From contig NZ_BAEG01000098.1 of NCBI RefSeq assembly GCF_000238915.1, positions 1 through 45,923 of the forward strand: a DNA stretch of 45,923 nucleotides, read 5' to 3'. This document shows positions 38,411-45,881 of this stretch, piece after piece. This DNA is from Arthrobacter globiformis NBRC 12137. GTDB lineage: Bacteria; Actinomycetota; Actinomycetes; Actinomycetales; Micrococcaceae. Numbering within the stretch: the first letter of the stretch is position 1; the number at the start of each line of letters is the position of its first letter. A program made the position numbers and the translations under genes. Below the pieces are notes generated by a model. That model was not told the origin of the DNA and made no database searches. It was given only the letters and a program-made list of their open reading frames with translations.

Positions 38411-39601
38411 TTAGACGATCGCTGAGACGCCGGTAATGGCCCGGCCGGCCACCAGCGTGTTTACTTCGTGGGTGCCCTCGTAGGAGTAGATCGCTTCGGC
38501 GTCGGCGAAGATCTTTGCCATCTCAAAGTCCGTCACAATGCCGTTTCCGCCAAGGAGGCTGCGGCCGATGGCCACGCTCTCCCGCATCCGCGCTGTGGTG
38601 AACGCCTTGGCGAGGGCTGACTGCTCATCCTTGGCCTGGCCGGCATCCTCGAGCTGGGAGAGCCGCACCATCATGCCCATGGAGCTGACCGCGTTCCCCA
38701 GGATCTGGACCAGCTGGCTCTGCACCAGCTGGAACGAGGCCAGCGGGCGCCCGAACTGGTGCCGCTCCACGGCGTAACGCCGGGCCACGTCGAAGGCGGC
38801 CAGCTGCTGGCCCACCGCCTGCCAGGCAACGGCGAGGCGGGTGACCTTCAGGACCTTGTTGGTGTCGCGGAAGCTGTTGGCGTTGGCCAGCTTGAAGAAG
38901 TCCGGCACCGCCACATTTTCGAGGGTGATGTCGGCGTTCTGCACTGTCCGCAGCGAAATCTTGTTCTCGATCTTCGTTGCGCTGAATCCCGGCAGTCCAG
39001 TATCCACGAGGAAAGCCTTGACCTGGTTGTCGGCCACATCGCGCGCGTAGACCACCACCCAGTCGGAAAAGGTTGCATTGCCGATCCAGCGCTTGGCGCC
39101 GTTAAGGATCCAGCGGTCGCCGTCCCGCCTGGCTGTGGTGCGCGTGCCGCCGGCTACGTCCGAACCGCCCAGGGGTTCCGTCAGCCCGAAGGCGCCGATC
39201 TTGCGCAGCGAGTAGATGTCCGGTAGCCAGGCATCCTGCTGCTCCCGGGAGGCCAGGGCCTCGATGGAACCGGTGAAAAGGCCGTCGTGCACACCCATGA
39301 AGGTGGCGATGGACGTGTCCGCGCGGGTAACTTCCGCGTGCACGATGCCGGCGAACAGATTGGAATGGCCCTGCCGTCGCACCGGGCTGACCAGGTCCAG
39401 CTCGGCCAGCTTGGGAACCAGGTCCAGGGGAAATTCGCCGCGGTTCCAACAGTCCACCGCGATCGGCTTTACTTCCCGGGCCAGGAAGGAACGGACCTCG
39501 GCCAGCCTGTCCTGCTCCTTGGAACTGAGCAGCTGTTCGAACGAGAAGAAGTCGCCGTCGGCGTAGGGCAGGCTGTTGATGTCAGTTGCAGCAGCGGACA
39601 T
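38411..39601 (-). CDS. Acyl-CoA dehydrogenase, glutaryl-CoA dehydrogenase-like
   Basis: 396 residues. Start is ATG 39601 (MSAAATDINSLPYADGDF) with GAAGGAG 4 nt upstream; the frame opens at 39676, beyond the predicted operator and transcription start. FAD/substrate loop GAFGLTEPLGGSDVAGG and the glutaryl-type KIENKISLRTVQNADI are present. Catalytic base E375 is in YSYEGTHEVNTLVAGRAITG, close to the glutaryl-CoA dehydrogenase consensus. Likely substrate is glutaryl-CoA or another short acyl-CoA. It stands alone between a tRNA terminator and a convergent gene. A GTTA-N8-TAAC palindrome covers its promoter, linking it to the TetR at 19253. Confidence 0.92.
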   Translation of the reverse strand: MSAAATDINSLPYADGDFFSFEQLLSSKEQDRLAEVRSFLAREVKPIAVDCWNRGEFPLDLVPKLAELDLVSPVRRQGHSNLFAGIVHAEVTRADTSIATFMGVHDGLFTGSIEALASREQQDAWLPDIYSLRKIGAFGLTEPLGGSDVAGGTRTTARRDGDRWILNGAKRWIGNATFSDWVVVYARDVADNQVKAFLVDTGLPGFSATKIENKISLRTVQNADITLENVAVPDFFKLANANSFRDTNKVLKVTRLAVAWQAVGQQLAAFDVARRYAVERHQFGRPLASFQLVQSQLVQILGNAVSSMGMMVRLSQLEDAGQAKDEQSALAKAFTTARMRESVAIGRSLLGGNGIVTDFEMAKIFADAEAIYSYEGTHEVNTLVAGRAITGVSAIV

Positions 39602-39658
39602 GGCGCTCCTTCGCACAGGCCAGCGTCCGTGGTGGAACATCACGACGCCGGCGGGATA

Positions 39659-39674
39659 GTTACTGGTCAGTAAC
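39659..39674. promoter_or_regulatory. Third TetR-type operator, at the acyl-CoA dehydrogenase promoter
   Basis: GTTACTGGTCAGTAAC has perfect 7-bp arms and matches the GTTA-N8-TAAC form found twice next to tetR (19159, 19184). Against the complement of the 19184 copy, 11 or 12 of 16 bases agree. It overlaps a minus-strand -10 candidate TATGTT (39677-39672) with TTTCAT at 39700-39695 as a weak -35. Confidence 0.65.
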
Positions 39675-39695
39675 ATATCCCAGGCCGGCGGAAAA

Positions 39696-39736
39696 TGAAA
39701 AGAGCCCTGATCCGCGGAGACGCAGATCAGGGCTCT
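39696..39736 (-). terminator. Terminator of the tRNA gene
   Basis: A perfect 12-bp stem (39701-39712 with 39725-39736) has a 12-nt loop and is followed on the minus strand by TTTCATTTTC. It lies 5 nt after the tRNA 3' end and separates it from the acyl-CoA dehydrogenase gene. Confidence 0.88.
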
Positions 39737-39741
39737 GGAGG

Positions 39742-39815
39742 TAGGGCTACTCGGACTTGAACCGAGGACCTTAGGATTATGAGTCCCGCGCTCTAACCAG
39801 CTGAGCTATAGCCCC
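39742..39815 (-). tRNA. tRNA with CAU anticodon, probably tRNA-Ile2 (lysidine) or elongator Met
   Basis: 74 nt form a cloverleaf: D arm GCTC/GAGC, anticodon loop CTCATAA, variable loop AGGTC, T arm CTCGG-TTCAAGT-CCGAG and discriminator A. The acceptor stem starts GGGGCTA, like tRNA-Ile of high-GC Gram-positives, which favours the Ile2 species read after lysidine modification by TilS; elongator Met cannot be excluded. Two oddities: pair 1-72 is G-U, and anticodon-stem pairs 27-43 and 28-42 are C-A and G-U. CC of the CCA end is encoded but the terminal A is not. It is transcribed in the same direction as the glycosyltransferase upstream and has its own terminator. Confidence 0.88.
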
Positions 39816-39961
39816 ATGCACCTGCGCTGTTTACCGCAAGGTGCGCCCGGCCAGCGCCGGCCCGGAAGGTGCCCGTCGTCGGCTGGGCAGACTTACTCTA
39901 GCAAACCGGCGAAGCGCTTCAGACCACTTCACACGCCGCTGGCCCGCTGACGGGCAGGACC

Positions 39962-41158
39962 TTAGACGACCTTGTCCTCGTAGTTCGCCCCGTAGTACAG
40001 GTCCTCAAATGTCTGCAGGGTCCCCTGGATGCTGTGCGGTTCCACCATGCACCGGCTGGCGTTGCCCATGGCTTTGCGTTCCTCGGCCGGCAGGCGGAAA
40101 ATCCGGGTGATTTTCTCCGCGAGGTCTGCACTGTCGTTCGGCCTGAACAGGTAGCCGTTTTCCCCGTCGCGCACCAGGTGCGGAAGGGCCATGGCGTCCG
40201 CCAGGAGGACGGGCGTCGATGCGGACATGGCCTCCAGCGTGACCAGCGACTGCAGCTCCGCGGTACCGGGCATGCAGAACAGGTCGGCCCTGATGTAGGC
40301 CTCCCGTAGTTCGTCATCGCTGGCCAGGCCCAGGAACTTCACCCGGTTCTGCAGTCCGAGCCGTTCCACCAGGGCCTCCAGCGACGGGCGCACCTCGCCA
40401 CCGCCGACGATTTCCAGATGGACGTTCAGGTCGGCAGGGGTGTCGGCCACCGCCTTGATCAGCACGTCAACGTGCTTCTCCTCAGCCAACCGCCCGGCAA
40501 ACAGCACGGTGGGGTGTTCGTGCGGTTCAATGACCTCGTCCGGCTTGGGCTCGTATGCTGCCGAGTCGATGCCGTTGGACAGGGGCAGCACCTTCCGCAG
40601 GAAGGCGTGCTGGTGCATCGCTTTGGCGGCCAGCGGCGTGGGCGTGGTGACGACGTCCGCCTGTCCCATCACCTTCCCCATGTCCTTCCAGGAGATCTTC
40701 CCGATGATGTCCTTGAACCACTGCGGGAACGGCAGGAAGGGGTTGAGGTTCTCCGGCATGAAATGGTTGGTGGCCACGACGCGGACGCCGCGCTTCACCG
40801 CCTCGTACAGGACGTGTTCGCCGATCATGTAGTGGCTTTGGATGTGCACCACGTCCGGCTGGACCTTGTCGAACAGCAGGCTGATTTCCTTCTTGATCTC
40901 CCACGGGAAACAGACCCTGAAGTATTCGTGCGTGAACACGCTGTGCGAGCGGAGGCGGTGGACAGTGGCTTCGGCGCGGAACTCCGTGAAGCTCTTGCCC
41001 TTGTCCTGACGGCACGCCAGCACGTGGACGTCGTGTCCGCGCGCCGTCATGCCCTTGGCCAGCCGGTAGCCGAACTGGGCGGCTCCGTTAACGTGGGGCG
41101 GATAGGTGTCCGCCGCGATGAGGATGGTCAGTGGGCGCTGGGCGTCGGGCATGGTCAC
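39962..41158 (-). CDS. GT4-family glycosyltransferase
   Basis: 398 residues in a GT-B fold. The N domain has TILIAADTYPPHVNGAAQFGYRLAKGMTARGHDV (about 11-44). The C domain has VLFAGRLAEEKHVDVLIKA (about 217-235) and the donor-binding GTAELQSLVTLEAMSASTPVL, in which the usual E-x7-E has its first Glu at AELQ. It transfers a sugar from a nucleotide or lipid donor; related actinobacterial enzymes make phosphatidylinositol mannosides or glycolipids. The neighbouring CDP-alcohol phosphatidyltransferase makes a lipid acceptor plausible. Start is GTG 41158 with AGGAG 8 nt upstream; ATG 41152 is too far from it. Confidence 0.92.
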   Translation of the reverse strand: MTMPDAQRPLTILIAADTYPPHVNGAAQFGYRLAKGMTARGHDVHVLACRQDKGKSFTEFRAEATVHRLRSHSVFTHEYFRVCFPWEIKKEISLLFDKVQPDVVHIQSHYMIGEHVLYEAVKRGVRVVATNHFMPENLNPFLPFPQWFKDIIGKISWKDMGKVMGQADVVTTPTPLAAKAMHQHAFLRKVLPLSNGIDSAAYEPKPDEVIEPHEHPTVLFAGRLAEEKHVDVLIKAVADTPADLNVHLEIVGGGEVRPSLEALVERLGLQNRVKFLGLASDDELREAYIRADLFCMPGTAELQSLVTLEAMSASTPVLLADAMALPHLVRDGENGYLFRPNDSADLAEKITRIFRLPAEERKAMGNASRCMVEPHSIQGTLQTFEDLYYGANYEDKVV

Positions 41159-41265
41159 GTAGAAAGCTCCTGGTGGTCATGGTGGTCGGCTGCGGCTGAC
41201 CACACTGGCCGGTGCCGGCACGTCGTGCACCGGCACATTCTTGCCTGGTCCGCAGTAAAACTCGG

Positions 41266-42174
41266 CTAGTGGGACGCCCTGCCCGTGGCCTTCCGAACGT
41301 CCTTCTTCCGTTTGGTGACCTCGGGATGGTGTCGTGAAAGGGCGATTACCCCCACGATAGCAAGGGTTGCCGCCGTACCCATGGCAATCGCCAGGACGGC
41401 GTGGACATCGGGGCGCAGCTCGCCAAGGATCGTGATGCCGATCGCGATGCCCACAATGGGGTCCACCACGGTGAGGCCGGCGATCACCAGGTCCGGCGGA
41501 CCGGTGGAGTACGCACTCTGGACGAACCAGGACCCCAGTCCCCCGGCCGCTGCGATGGCCACCACCGAATACCACGGCACGTTCAGCAGGAACAGGCCGT
41601 TTGGATCAAGCAGGTGTTTGCCGATGATCCGCGTCAGCACGGCCACGAAACCGAACAGGATGCCGGCGCCCAGGATGTATATGAACGCACTCATGCGGTG
41701 CTTGAACATGGCGGCGAGGCTGCCGAAGATGCCCACCGCAAGAGCAAGCAGCAGCACAATAGTGAGCTCGTCTTCAGGCGTGACGTGGTGGCTTTCCTGC
41801 GTGACAAACACTGCAAGCAGGACGAACAGCGCCGATCCCGTCACGCACGCGGTGATGGCCACCACAGTGGCGCGGTTGATGCTCAGCCCCTGGTCCTTGC
41901 TGTTGACCACGGTGGTGATCACCAGGGCGATGGCGCCGATGGGCTGCACCACGGTGAGGGGTGCCGTGACCAGTGCTACGGAGTTCAGGGCCATCCCCAT
42001 GCAAAGCAGGAGGAGGCCAAAGACCCACCGCGGGTTTCGCAGGAGGCGCAGGAAACCGTTGGAGCTCAGCGCCAGGCCGCCGGTGTCCCGCTTAACGGCG
42101 CTGCCCTGGCGCTGGGCACCAAAGGCGAGGCAAAAGGCGCCCATGACCGCGAGCAAAACCGCAACCCAGACCAT
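41266..42174 (-). CDS. DMT-superfamily (NIPA-like) transporter
   Basis: 302 residues, nine or ten hydrophobic segments. Start ATG 42174 overlaps the upstream phosphatidyltransferase stop by 1 nt (TGATG); the frame runs back to 42483 but inside that gene. The first helix carries AVLLAVMGAFCLAFGAQRQ and the second segment NSVALVTAPLTVVQPIGAIALVITTVVN, as in DMT/EamA and magnesium-transporter NIPA proteins. Near the end VVDPIVGIAIGITILGELRPDV repeats the pattern. Substrate unknown. Coupled translation with the phosphatidyltransferase suggests a related envelope role. Confidence 0.87.
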   Translation of the reverse strand: MVWVAVLLAVMGAFCLAFGAQRQGSAVKRDTGGLALSSNGFLRLLRNPRWVFGLLLLCMGMALNSVALVTAPLTVVQPIGAIALVITTVVNSKDQGLSINRATVVAITACVTGSALFVLLAVFVTQESHHVTPEDELTIVLLLALAVGIFGSLAAMFKHRMSAFIYILGAGILFGFVAVLTRIIGKHLLDPNGLFLLNVPWYSVVAIAAAGGLGSWFVQSAYSTGPPDLVIAGLTVVDPIVGIAIGITILGELRPDVHAVLAIAMGTAATLAIVGVIALSRHHPEVTKRKKDVRKATGRASH

Positions 42175-42797
42175 CAGCCGTTCCCGCCGTCGTCGGCCGT
42201 CAGCATTTTTCCTTTGCGTTTGATCGCCCAGAAATAGTTGTAGGCAGCAATCCAGTGGCCGACGAGCCCCAGCCCCAGGACCACCCAGGCCGCGACGAAC
42301 CATGCTCCGGCGAATGGAGTGGACAGCTTGGACAGCACCAGGAGCGGAGTTCCCAGCAGCAGCAGGCCGGTGCGGGCCTTGCCTACGAGACTTACGGGCA
42401 GGTCCGGGTGTCCGCGGAAGTAGAACAGCGACATGCCCAGCAGGACGGCGTCGGGAACCACGAGCGCCGCCAGATACCACCACTGGACGACGCCGGCGAT
42501 CACCAGGGTGACCGCGACGGCTATCAGGGCCAGCCGGTCGGCGATGGGATCCAGGACGCGCCCCAGTTTGGAGGTCTGGTTGAACCGCCGGGCGATGTAG
42601 CCGTCCACCCAGTCGGTGCTGCCCATGATGGCCAGCACCAGCACGGCAAGTCCGTATTCTTTCTGGGCCAGCACCAGCCAGATGAAGATCGGCACGCCCA
42701 TGAAGCGCAGCACCGTGAGGAGATTGGGGACGGTATAGACCAGATCGCGATCGACATGCGGCTGGCCGGGACGGGAACCAGCGCCGATGAATTTCAT
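42174..42797 (-). CDS. CDP-alcohol phosphatidyltransferase
   Basis: 207 residues with five or six membrane helices. The family catalytic motif D-x2-DG-x2-AR-x8-G-x3-D-x3-D is complete: D62, D65, G66, A69, R70, G79, D83, D87. It joins CDP-diacylglycerol to an alcohol such as glycerol phosphate, inositol phosphate or another lipid head group; PgsA-like is the closest guess, but the acceptor is uncertain. Start ATG 42797 with GGAAGG upstream; the frame continues to 43130, overlapping the holin-like gene, and is not coding there. It overlaps the transporter gene by 1 nt. Confidence 0.92.
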   Translation of the reverse strand: MKFIGAGSRPGQPHVDRDLVYTVPNLLTVLRFMGVPIFIWLVLAQKEYGLAVLVLAIMGSTDWVDGYIARRFNQTSKLGRVLDPIADRLALIAVAVTLVIAGVVQWWYLAALVVPDAVLLGMSLFYFRGHPDLPVSLVGKARTGLLLLGTPLLVLSKLSTPFAGAWFVAAWVVLGLGLVGHWIAAYNYFWAIKRKGKMLTADDGGNG

Positions 42798-42852
42798 CAG
42801 GCCTTCCTCTCCACGGCCGGCGGCCTCGTACAGTCTTCGTTCAGGGCAAAGC

Positions 42853-43734
42853 TCAGCTCTTGAAGAGTTTCCGCAGCAGGGTGAGCAGGACGGCAGCGGA
42901 GGCTGCGAGGGCAAGGAGCGGCTTCCACCGCGCCTCCAGCTGGCCGGGCAGCGAAGCCTCCGAGGCCCCGGAGCGGGCCGACGCCGACATGGCGGCGAAG
43001 CGTTCAGCCGCGCGTTGGCGGGTCTCCTGGAGCTTCTCGTTGCCTTCCGCCGCGCGGTGCCTCGCGACACCGAGGAGAGCCTGGGCCTGGGTCTTGACGT
43101 CCAGTTCCTCACCAAGCTCATCCCGCACACCGGTCAGGTGTTCACGGCGCTGCTTCAGCCGGCGGCGGAGTTCAGACTCGGTGGGCACGGGAACGTCCAC
43201 TGCCTCGGCAGCCTTCTTGGCTTCCTTGTCGGCCTTCTCCTTGGCCTTCTCGGCGGCCTTTGCTTCCGCGGCGGCCTTGGCCTGGGGCGAGTTGGGATCA
43301 AGCACGGCGGCGTCGAAGTCCGAGCCCTCCTTCGCGATGCCCAGGTCGTGTTTGAGGCCACGGACAGTGTCCTCGGGAATCAGCGGCATGGCCTGCTTGA
43401 ACTTCCGGAGGCCGATGAGCCCGCCAATCAGGGCAATGAGCAGGAAGACCGCGCTGACGAGCAGGGCCGCCAGCCAGGCCGGCATGATGGTGGCCAGCCC
43501 CATGATGGCCGCAACGATGAGTCCCGTAACCAGCAGCGCCAGGAAGACGGCGGCCACCCCGAAGAAGGCGCCGGCGACGCCAAGCTGCTTGCCTTTGCGC
43601 TTTGCCTCAATCTTGGCCAGCGCGATCTCATCGTTGAGCTGGCGCGGCGCCAGTTTGATGGCGAGCCTCAACGTTTTTGGCAGCGCAGTGATACGCAGTC
43701 CTTGGTTGGTCCGCCCGCTGTGACGCCCGCTCAT
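42853..43734 (-). CDS. Phage holin-X family (Phage_holin_3_6) membrane protein
   Basis: 293 residues. Residues 20-50 form a charged amphipathic segment (PRQLNDEIALAKIEAKRKGKQ). Two membrane helices at about 50-77 and 82-110 are typical of the actinobacterial holin-X superfamily, which despite its name is a chromosomal envelope protein family. A charged Ala/Lys/Glu coiled-coil region (about 150-180) follows, then a DUF3618-like segment (TESELRRRLKQRREHLTGVRDELGEEL, about 185-212). A final membrane helix sits near the C terminus (about 273-290). No enzymatic motif. Start ATG 43734. It probably starts the envelope gene group running to the glycosyltransferase. Confidence 0.8.
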   Translation of the reverse strand: MSGRHSGRTNQGLRITALPKTLRLAIKLAPRQLNDEIALAKIEAKRKGKQLGVAGAFFGVAAVFLALLVTGLIVAAIMGLATIMPAWLAALLVSAVFLLIALIGGLIGLRKFKQAMPLIPEDTVRGLKHDLGIAKEGSDFDAAVLDPNSPQAKAAAEAKAAEKAKEKADKEAKKAAEAVDVPVPTESELRRRLKQRREHLTGVRDELGEELDVKTQAQALLGVARHRAAEGNEKLQETRQRAAERFAAMSASARSGASEASLPGQLEARWKPLLALAASAAVLLTLLRKLFKS

Positions 43735-43900
43735 AGGTTCCGCCTAACTGGTTCCGTCGTCGATGTTTCTTCGCTGCTTCGGGGGTTTCCGGTGAGCCCG
43801 CGCGCCCCCGCTGACAAAACTACCATTCAGGGTCAGCCGGAACTTCTGGAATTAGCCCCGGCGAGCCCTCCAACGCTGTAAAAGTCTGATCTGTCAGCCC

Positions 43901-43906
43901 TAGGAT
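43901..43906 (+). promoter_or_regulatory. -10 box of a leaderless efflux gene
   Basis: TAGGAT is followed by 8 nt and GTG 43915, with no Shine-Dalgarno between. It lies in the 180-bp gap between divergent genes, which otherwise shows nothing recognisable. Confidence 0.45.
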
Positions 43907-43914
43907 GGTTCTCT

Positions 43915-45135
43915 GTGACCACCACCAACCCGGGCGATGCGCTCAGCCGCCGGCAGAAATTCCTCTACATCCTCCTACTCGGCGCCTTGACCGCCCTCGG
44001 GCCGTTCACGGTGGACCTCTACCTGCCGGCCTTCCCCGCCCTGGAAGCGAGCCTCAACGTCTCAGAAGCTGCCGTCCAGCTCACCCTGACCGGCACCACT
44101 GTCGGCTTTGCCCTGGGGCAACTGGTGGTGGGTCCTTTCAGCGACAAGTTCGGGCGGCGGCTCCCGCTGATCCTGGCCACCGCGCTGCACATCGCCGCCT
44201 CGCTGGGCGCCGCGCTCTCCACCGACATCGCGACCCTTGGCGTGTTCCGGGTCCTCATGGGCATCGGCGCGGCCGGCGGCGGCGTGGTGGCGATGGCCAT
44301 GGTCAGGGATCTGTTCAGTGGGTACGCCATGGTCCGGATGTTTTCCCGAATGGCGCTGGTCAACGGGCTCGCGCCCATCCTGGCGCCCGTCATTGGGTCC
44401 CAGCTTCTCCTGGTCATGCCGTGGCCGGGCATCTTCGTGTTCCTGGCCTGCTACGGCGCGGCGGTAATCCTTGCCGCCGTCGTACTGGTCCGGGAGACCC
44501 TGCCGCGGGAGAAACGGGGCCAGTCCGGCCTGACGGCTCGGCAACGGTACGGTGTGCTCTTCTCCGACCGCATCTTCGTGGGCCTGCTGATGCTGGGCGG
44601 AATGAACTTCGGTGGCCTGTTTACCTACCTCTCGGCTTCCCCGTTCCTGTTCCAGGACGTCTTCGGATTCTCACCCCAGCAGTACGGCCTGCTCTTCGGC
44701 ATCAACTCGCTGGGTATCGTCGCGGGGGTCCAGACAAGTTCCCGGCTGATCAAGCGGGTCCCGCCGCAGTGGATCCTGGCCTGCTCCACCGCCTGGATGT
44801 TCCTGATGGCCGTGCTGATCGTCGTGTTCGACCAGCTGGGGTTCGGGCTCTGGGGCGTCATGGTCCCGCTGTGGTTCTACATCCTGGGCACCGGGTTCAC
44901 CTTCCCCTGTGTGCAGGTCCTGGCGCTGGCCAGCCACGGGGCGCAGGCTGGCACGGCGGCGTCGCTGCTCGGGGCGTCCACCTTCCTGATGGCGGGCATC
45001 ATCTCCCCCGTCGTGGGTTGGCTGGGAGGCAATTCCGCCACTCCCATGGGCGCGGTGCAGGCGTGCTGCATCTTCCTCGCCGCGGCGGCGCTGTGGCTTG
45101 TGGTCCGGCCCCGGACCGTGCCATCCATCCACTGA
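43915..45135 (+). CDS. Bcr/CflA-family MFS drug efflux transporter
   Basis: 406 residues with 12 predicted membrane helices. It starts MTTTNPGDALSRRQKFLYILLLGALTALGPFTVDLYLPAFPALEASLNVS, with the MDMYLPAFP-like signature of Bcr/CflA transporters. Loop 2-3 carries the MFS motif A (GPFSDKFGRRLPL, about 66-78). Expected proton-coupled export of drugs such as bicyclomycin or chloramphenicol, or of metabolites; substrate unknown. GTG 43915 is the likely start, with a -10 box 8 nt upstream. Confidence 0.93.
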   Translation: MTTTNPGDALSRRQKFLYILLLGALTALGPFTVDLYLPAFPALEASLNVSEAAVQLTLTGTTVGFALGQLVVGPFSDKFGRRLPLILATALHIAASLGAALSTDIATLGVFRVLMGIGAAGGGVVAMAMVRDLFSGYAMVRMFSRMALVNGLAPILAPVIGSQLLLVMPWPGIFVFLACYGAAVILAAVVLVRETLPREKRGQSGLTARQRYGVLFSDRIFVGLLMLGGMNFGGLFTYLSASPFLFQDVFGFSPQQYGLLFGINSLGIVAGVQTSSRLIKRVPPQWILACSTAWMFLMAVLIVVFDQLGFGLWGVMVPLWFYILGTGFTFPCVQVLALASHGAQAGTAASLLGASTFLMAGIISPVVGWLGGNSATPMGAVQACCIFLAAAALWLVVRPRTVPSIH

Positions 45136-45161
45136 CGGCCCGGCCGGTTCCCCGCCGCGGG

Positions 45162-45167
45162 TAGGCT
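45162..45167 (+). promoter_or_regulatory. -10 box before the small glycine-zipper gene
   Basis: TAGGCT is followed by 6 nt and ATG 45174, the leaderless pattern seen elsewhere in the window. Confidence 0.4.
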
Positions 45168-45173
45168 GGCACC

Positions 45174-45353
45174 ATGACCCGCAAACCCCACCGCAACGGC
45201 CGAGGGCTGTTCCTCGGAGCCATCCTGGGCGCCGTGGCCGGTTTCTTCGCCGGCCGGATGATGGGCAACGCGGCACTGGGCATCCTGGTGGGCACCGTCG
45301 TCGGTTCTGCACTGCTGTACCGCGTCAATCCGGGACCCTGGAACAGGCCCTGA
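45174..45353 (+). CDS. Small membrane protein with glycine-zipper pattern
   Basis: 59 residues. Basic N terminus (MTRKPHRNGRG) and a hydrophobic Gly/Ala-rich stretch, GAILGAVAGFFAGRMM then GILVGTVVGSALLY, with small residues every three to four positions. This is a glycine-zipper-like pattern that could span the membrane twice. The C terminus ends NPGPWNRP. It is short enough to be missed by a length cutoff. Support comes from strong G/C third-position bias and a TAGGCT box 6 nt before the ATG. Function unknown. Confidence 0.6.
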   Translation: MTRKPHRNGRGLFLGAILGAVAGFFAGRMMGNAALGILVGTVVGSALLYRVNPGPWNRP

Positions 45354-45473
45354 CCGCCGCTTCCCCTGGGCCAGGCCGTGCCTCCGGACGTGCTTCCAGA
45401 CGTGATTCCGGACCGGAGGCGGCCGGTGCCGGGCCATCTGTTCGCCTGAGTACCTGAGCGATAAAGTTGTTAC

Positions 45474-45881
45474 GTGCCCCACTGGCAGGACCATCCTCCA
45501 CTTCCGGCCACGTGGCAGCGGTGCGACTCCGGCATTCTGCCGTTGTGGTGGGACCGGCTGTGCACCCAGACCAGTGCGCAGTCGGCAGCGCTCTATGCGG
45601 CGGGACTTTTCACTGAGGACCGGCGCCGGCCCATAGCCCAGTGGTTCAACCCGGCTTTCAACGCTGCCCTGCTGGTGGCCCCCGAAACGTCCCCCGAATG
45701 GCCCGTCCAGCGGTTCGGCATCTTCTACGCCCCGCCCGACGGCGGCTTCACGCGCGTGCACTCCTCGCCCCACGAGTGGCACCCCCGGGAACCGCGGAAG
45801 TCCCCCACGGAGAGGGAGGCGTTTGAAGCCGCCGTAGCCGAGGCCGAGCGTTTCCTCCAGGTGGAGATGGATTTCGTCTGA
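45474..45881 (+). CDS. Uncharacterised soluble protein
   Basis: 135 residues, rich in Trp, Pro and Arg, without signal peptide or membrane helix. Features: CDSGILPLWWDRLCTQTSAQSAALYAAGLF (about 17-46), QWFNPAFNAALLVAPE and RFGIFYAPPDGGFTRVHSSPHEWHPREPRKSP. The C-terminal helix ends VEMDFV. GTG 45474 is 6 nt after TAAAGT, again leaderless in form. Codon bias supports a real gene. I do not recognise a family; no neighbour explains it. Confidence 0.65.
   Translation: MPHWQDHPPLPATWQRCDSGILPLWWDRLCTQTSAQSAALYAAGLFTEDRRRPIAQWFNPAFNAALLVAPETSPEWPVQRFGIFYAPPDGGFTRVHSSPHEWHPREPRKSPTEREAFEAAVAEAERFLQVEMDFV

Noticed and set aside
42175..42483. Extension of the DMT/NIPA-like protein
   Set aside because: Basic low-complexity sequence overlapping the phosphatidyltransferase in another frame; TGATG overlap sets the start.
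42798..43130. Extension of the phosphatidyltransferase
   Set aside because: Overlaps the holin-X-like gene and lacks hydrophobic or family features; ATG 42797 has a ribosome site.
42853..43734. Prophage remnant suggested by the holin-like protein
   Set aside because: The holin-X family is a common chromosomal actinobacterial family and no other phage gene is nearby.
45098..45457. 119-codon open frame across the end of the efflux gene
   Set aside because: Arg/Pro-rich shadow frame overlapping two better supported genes.
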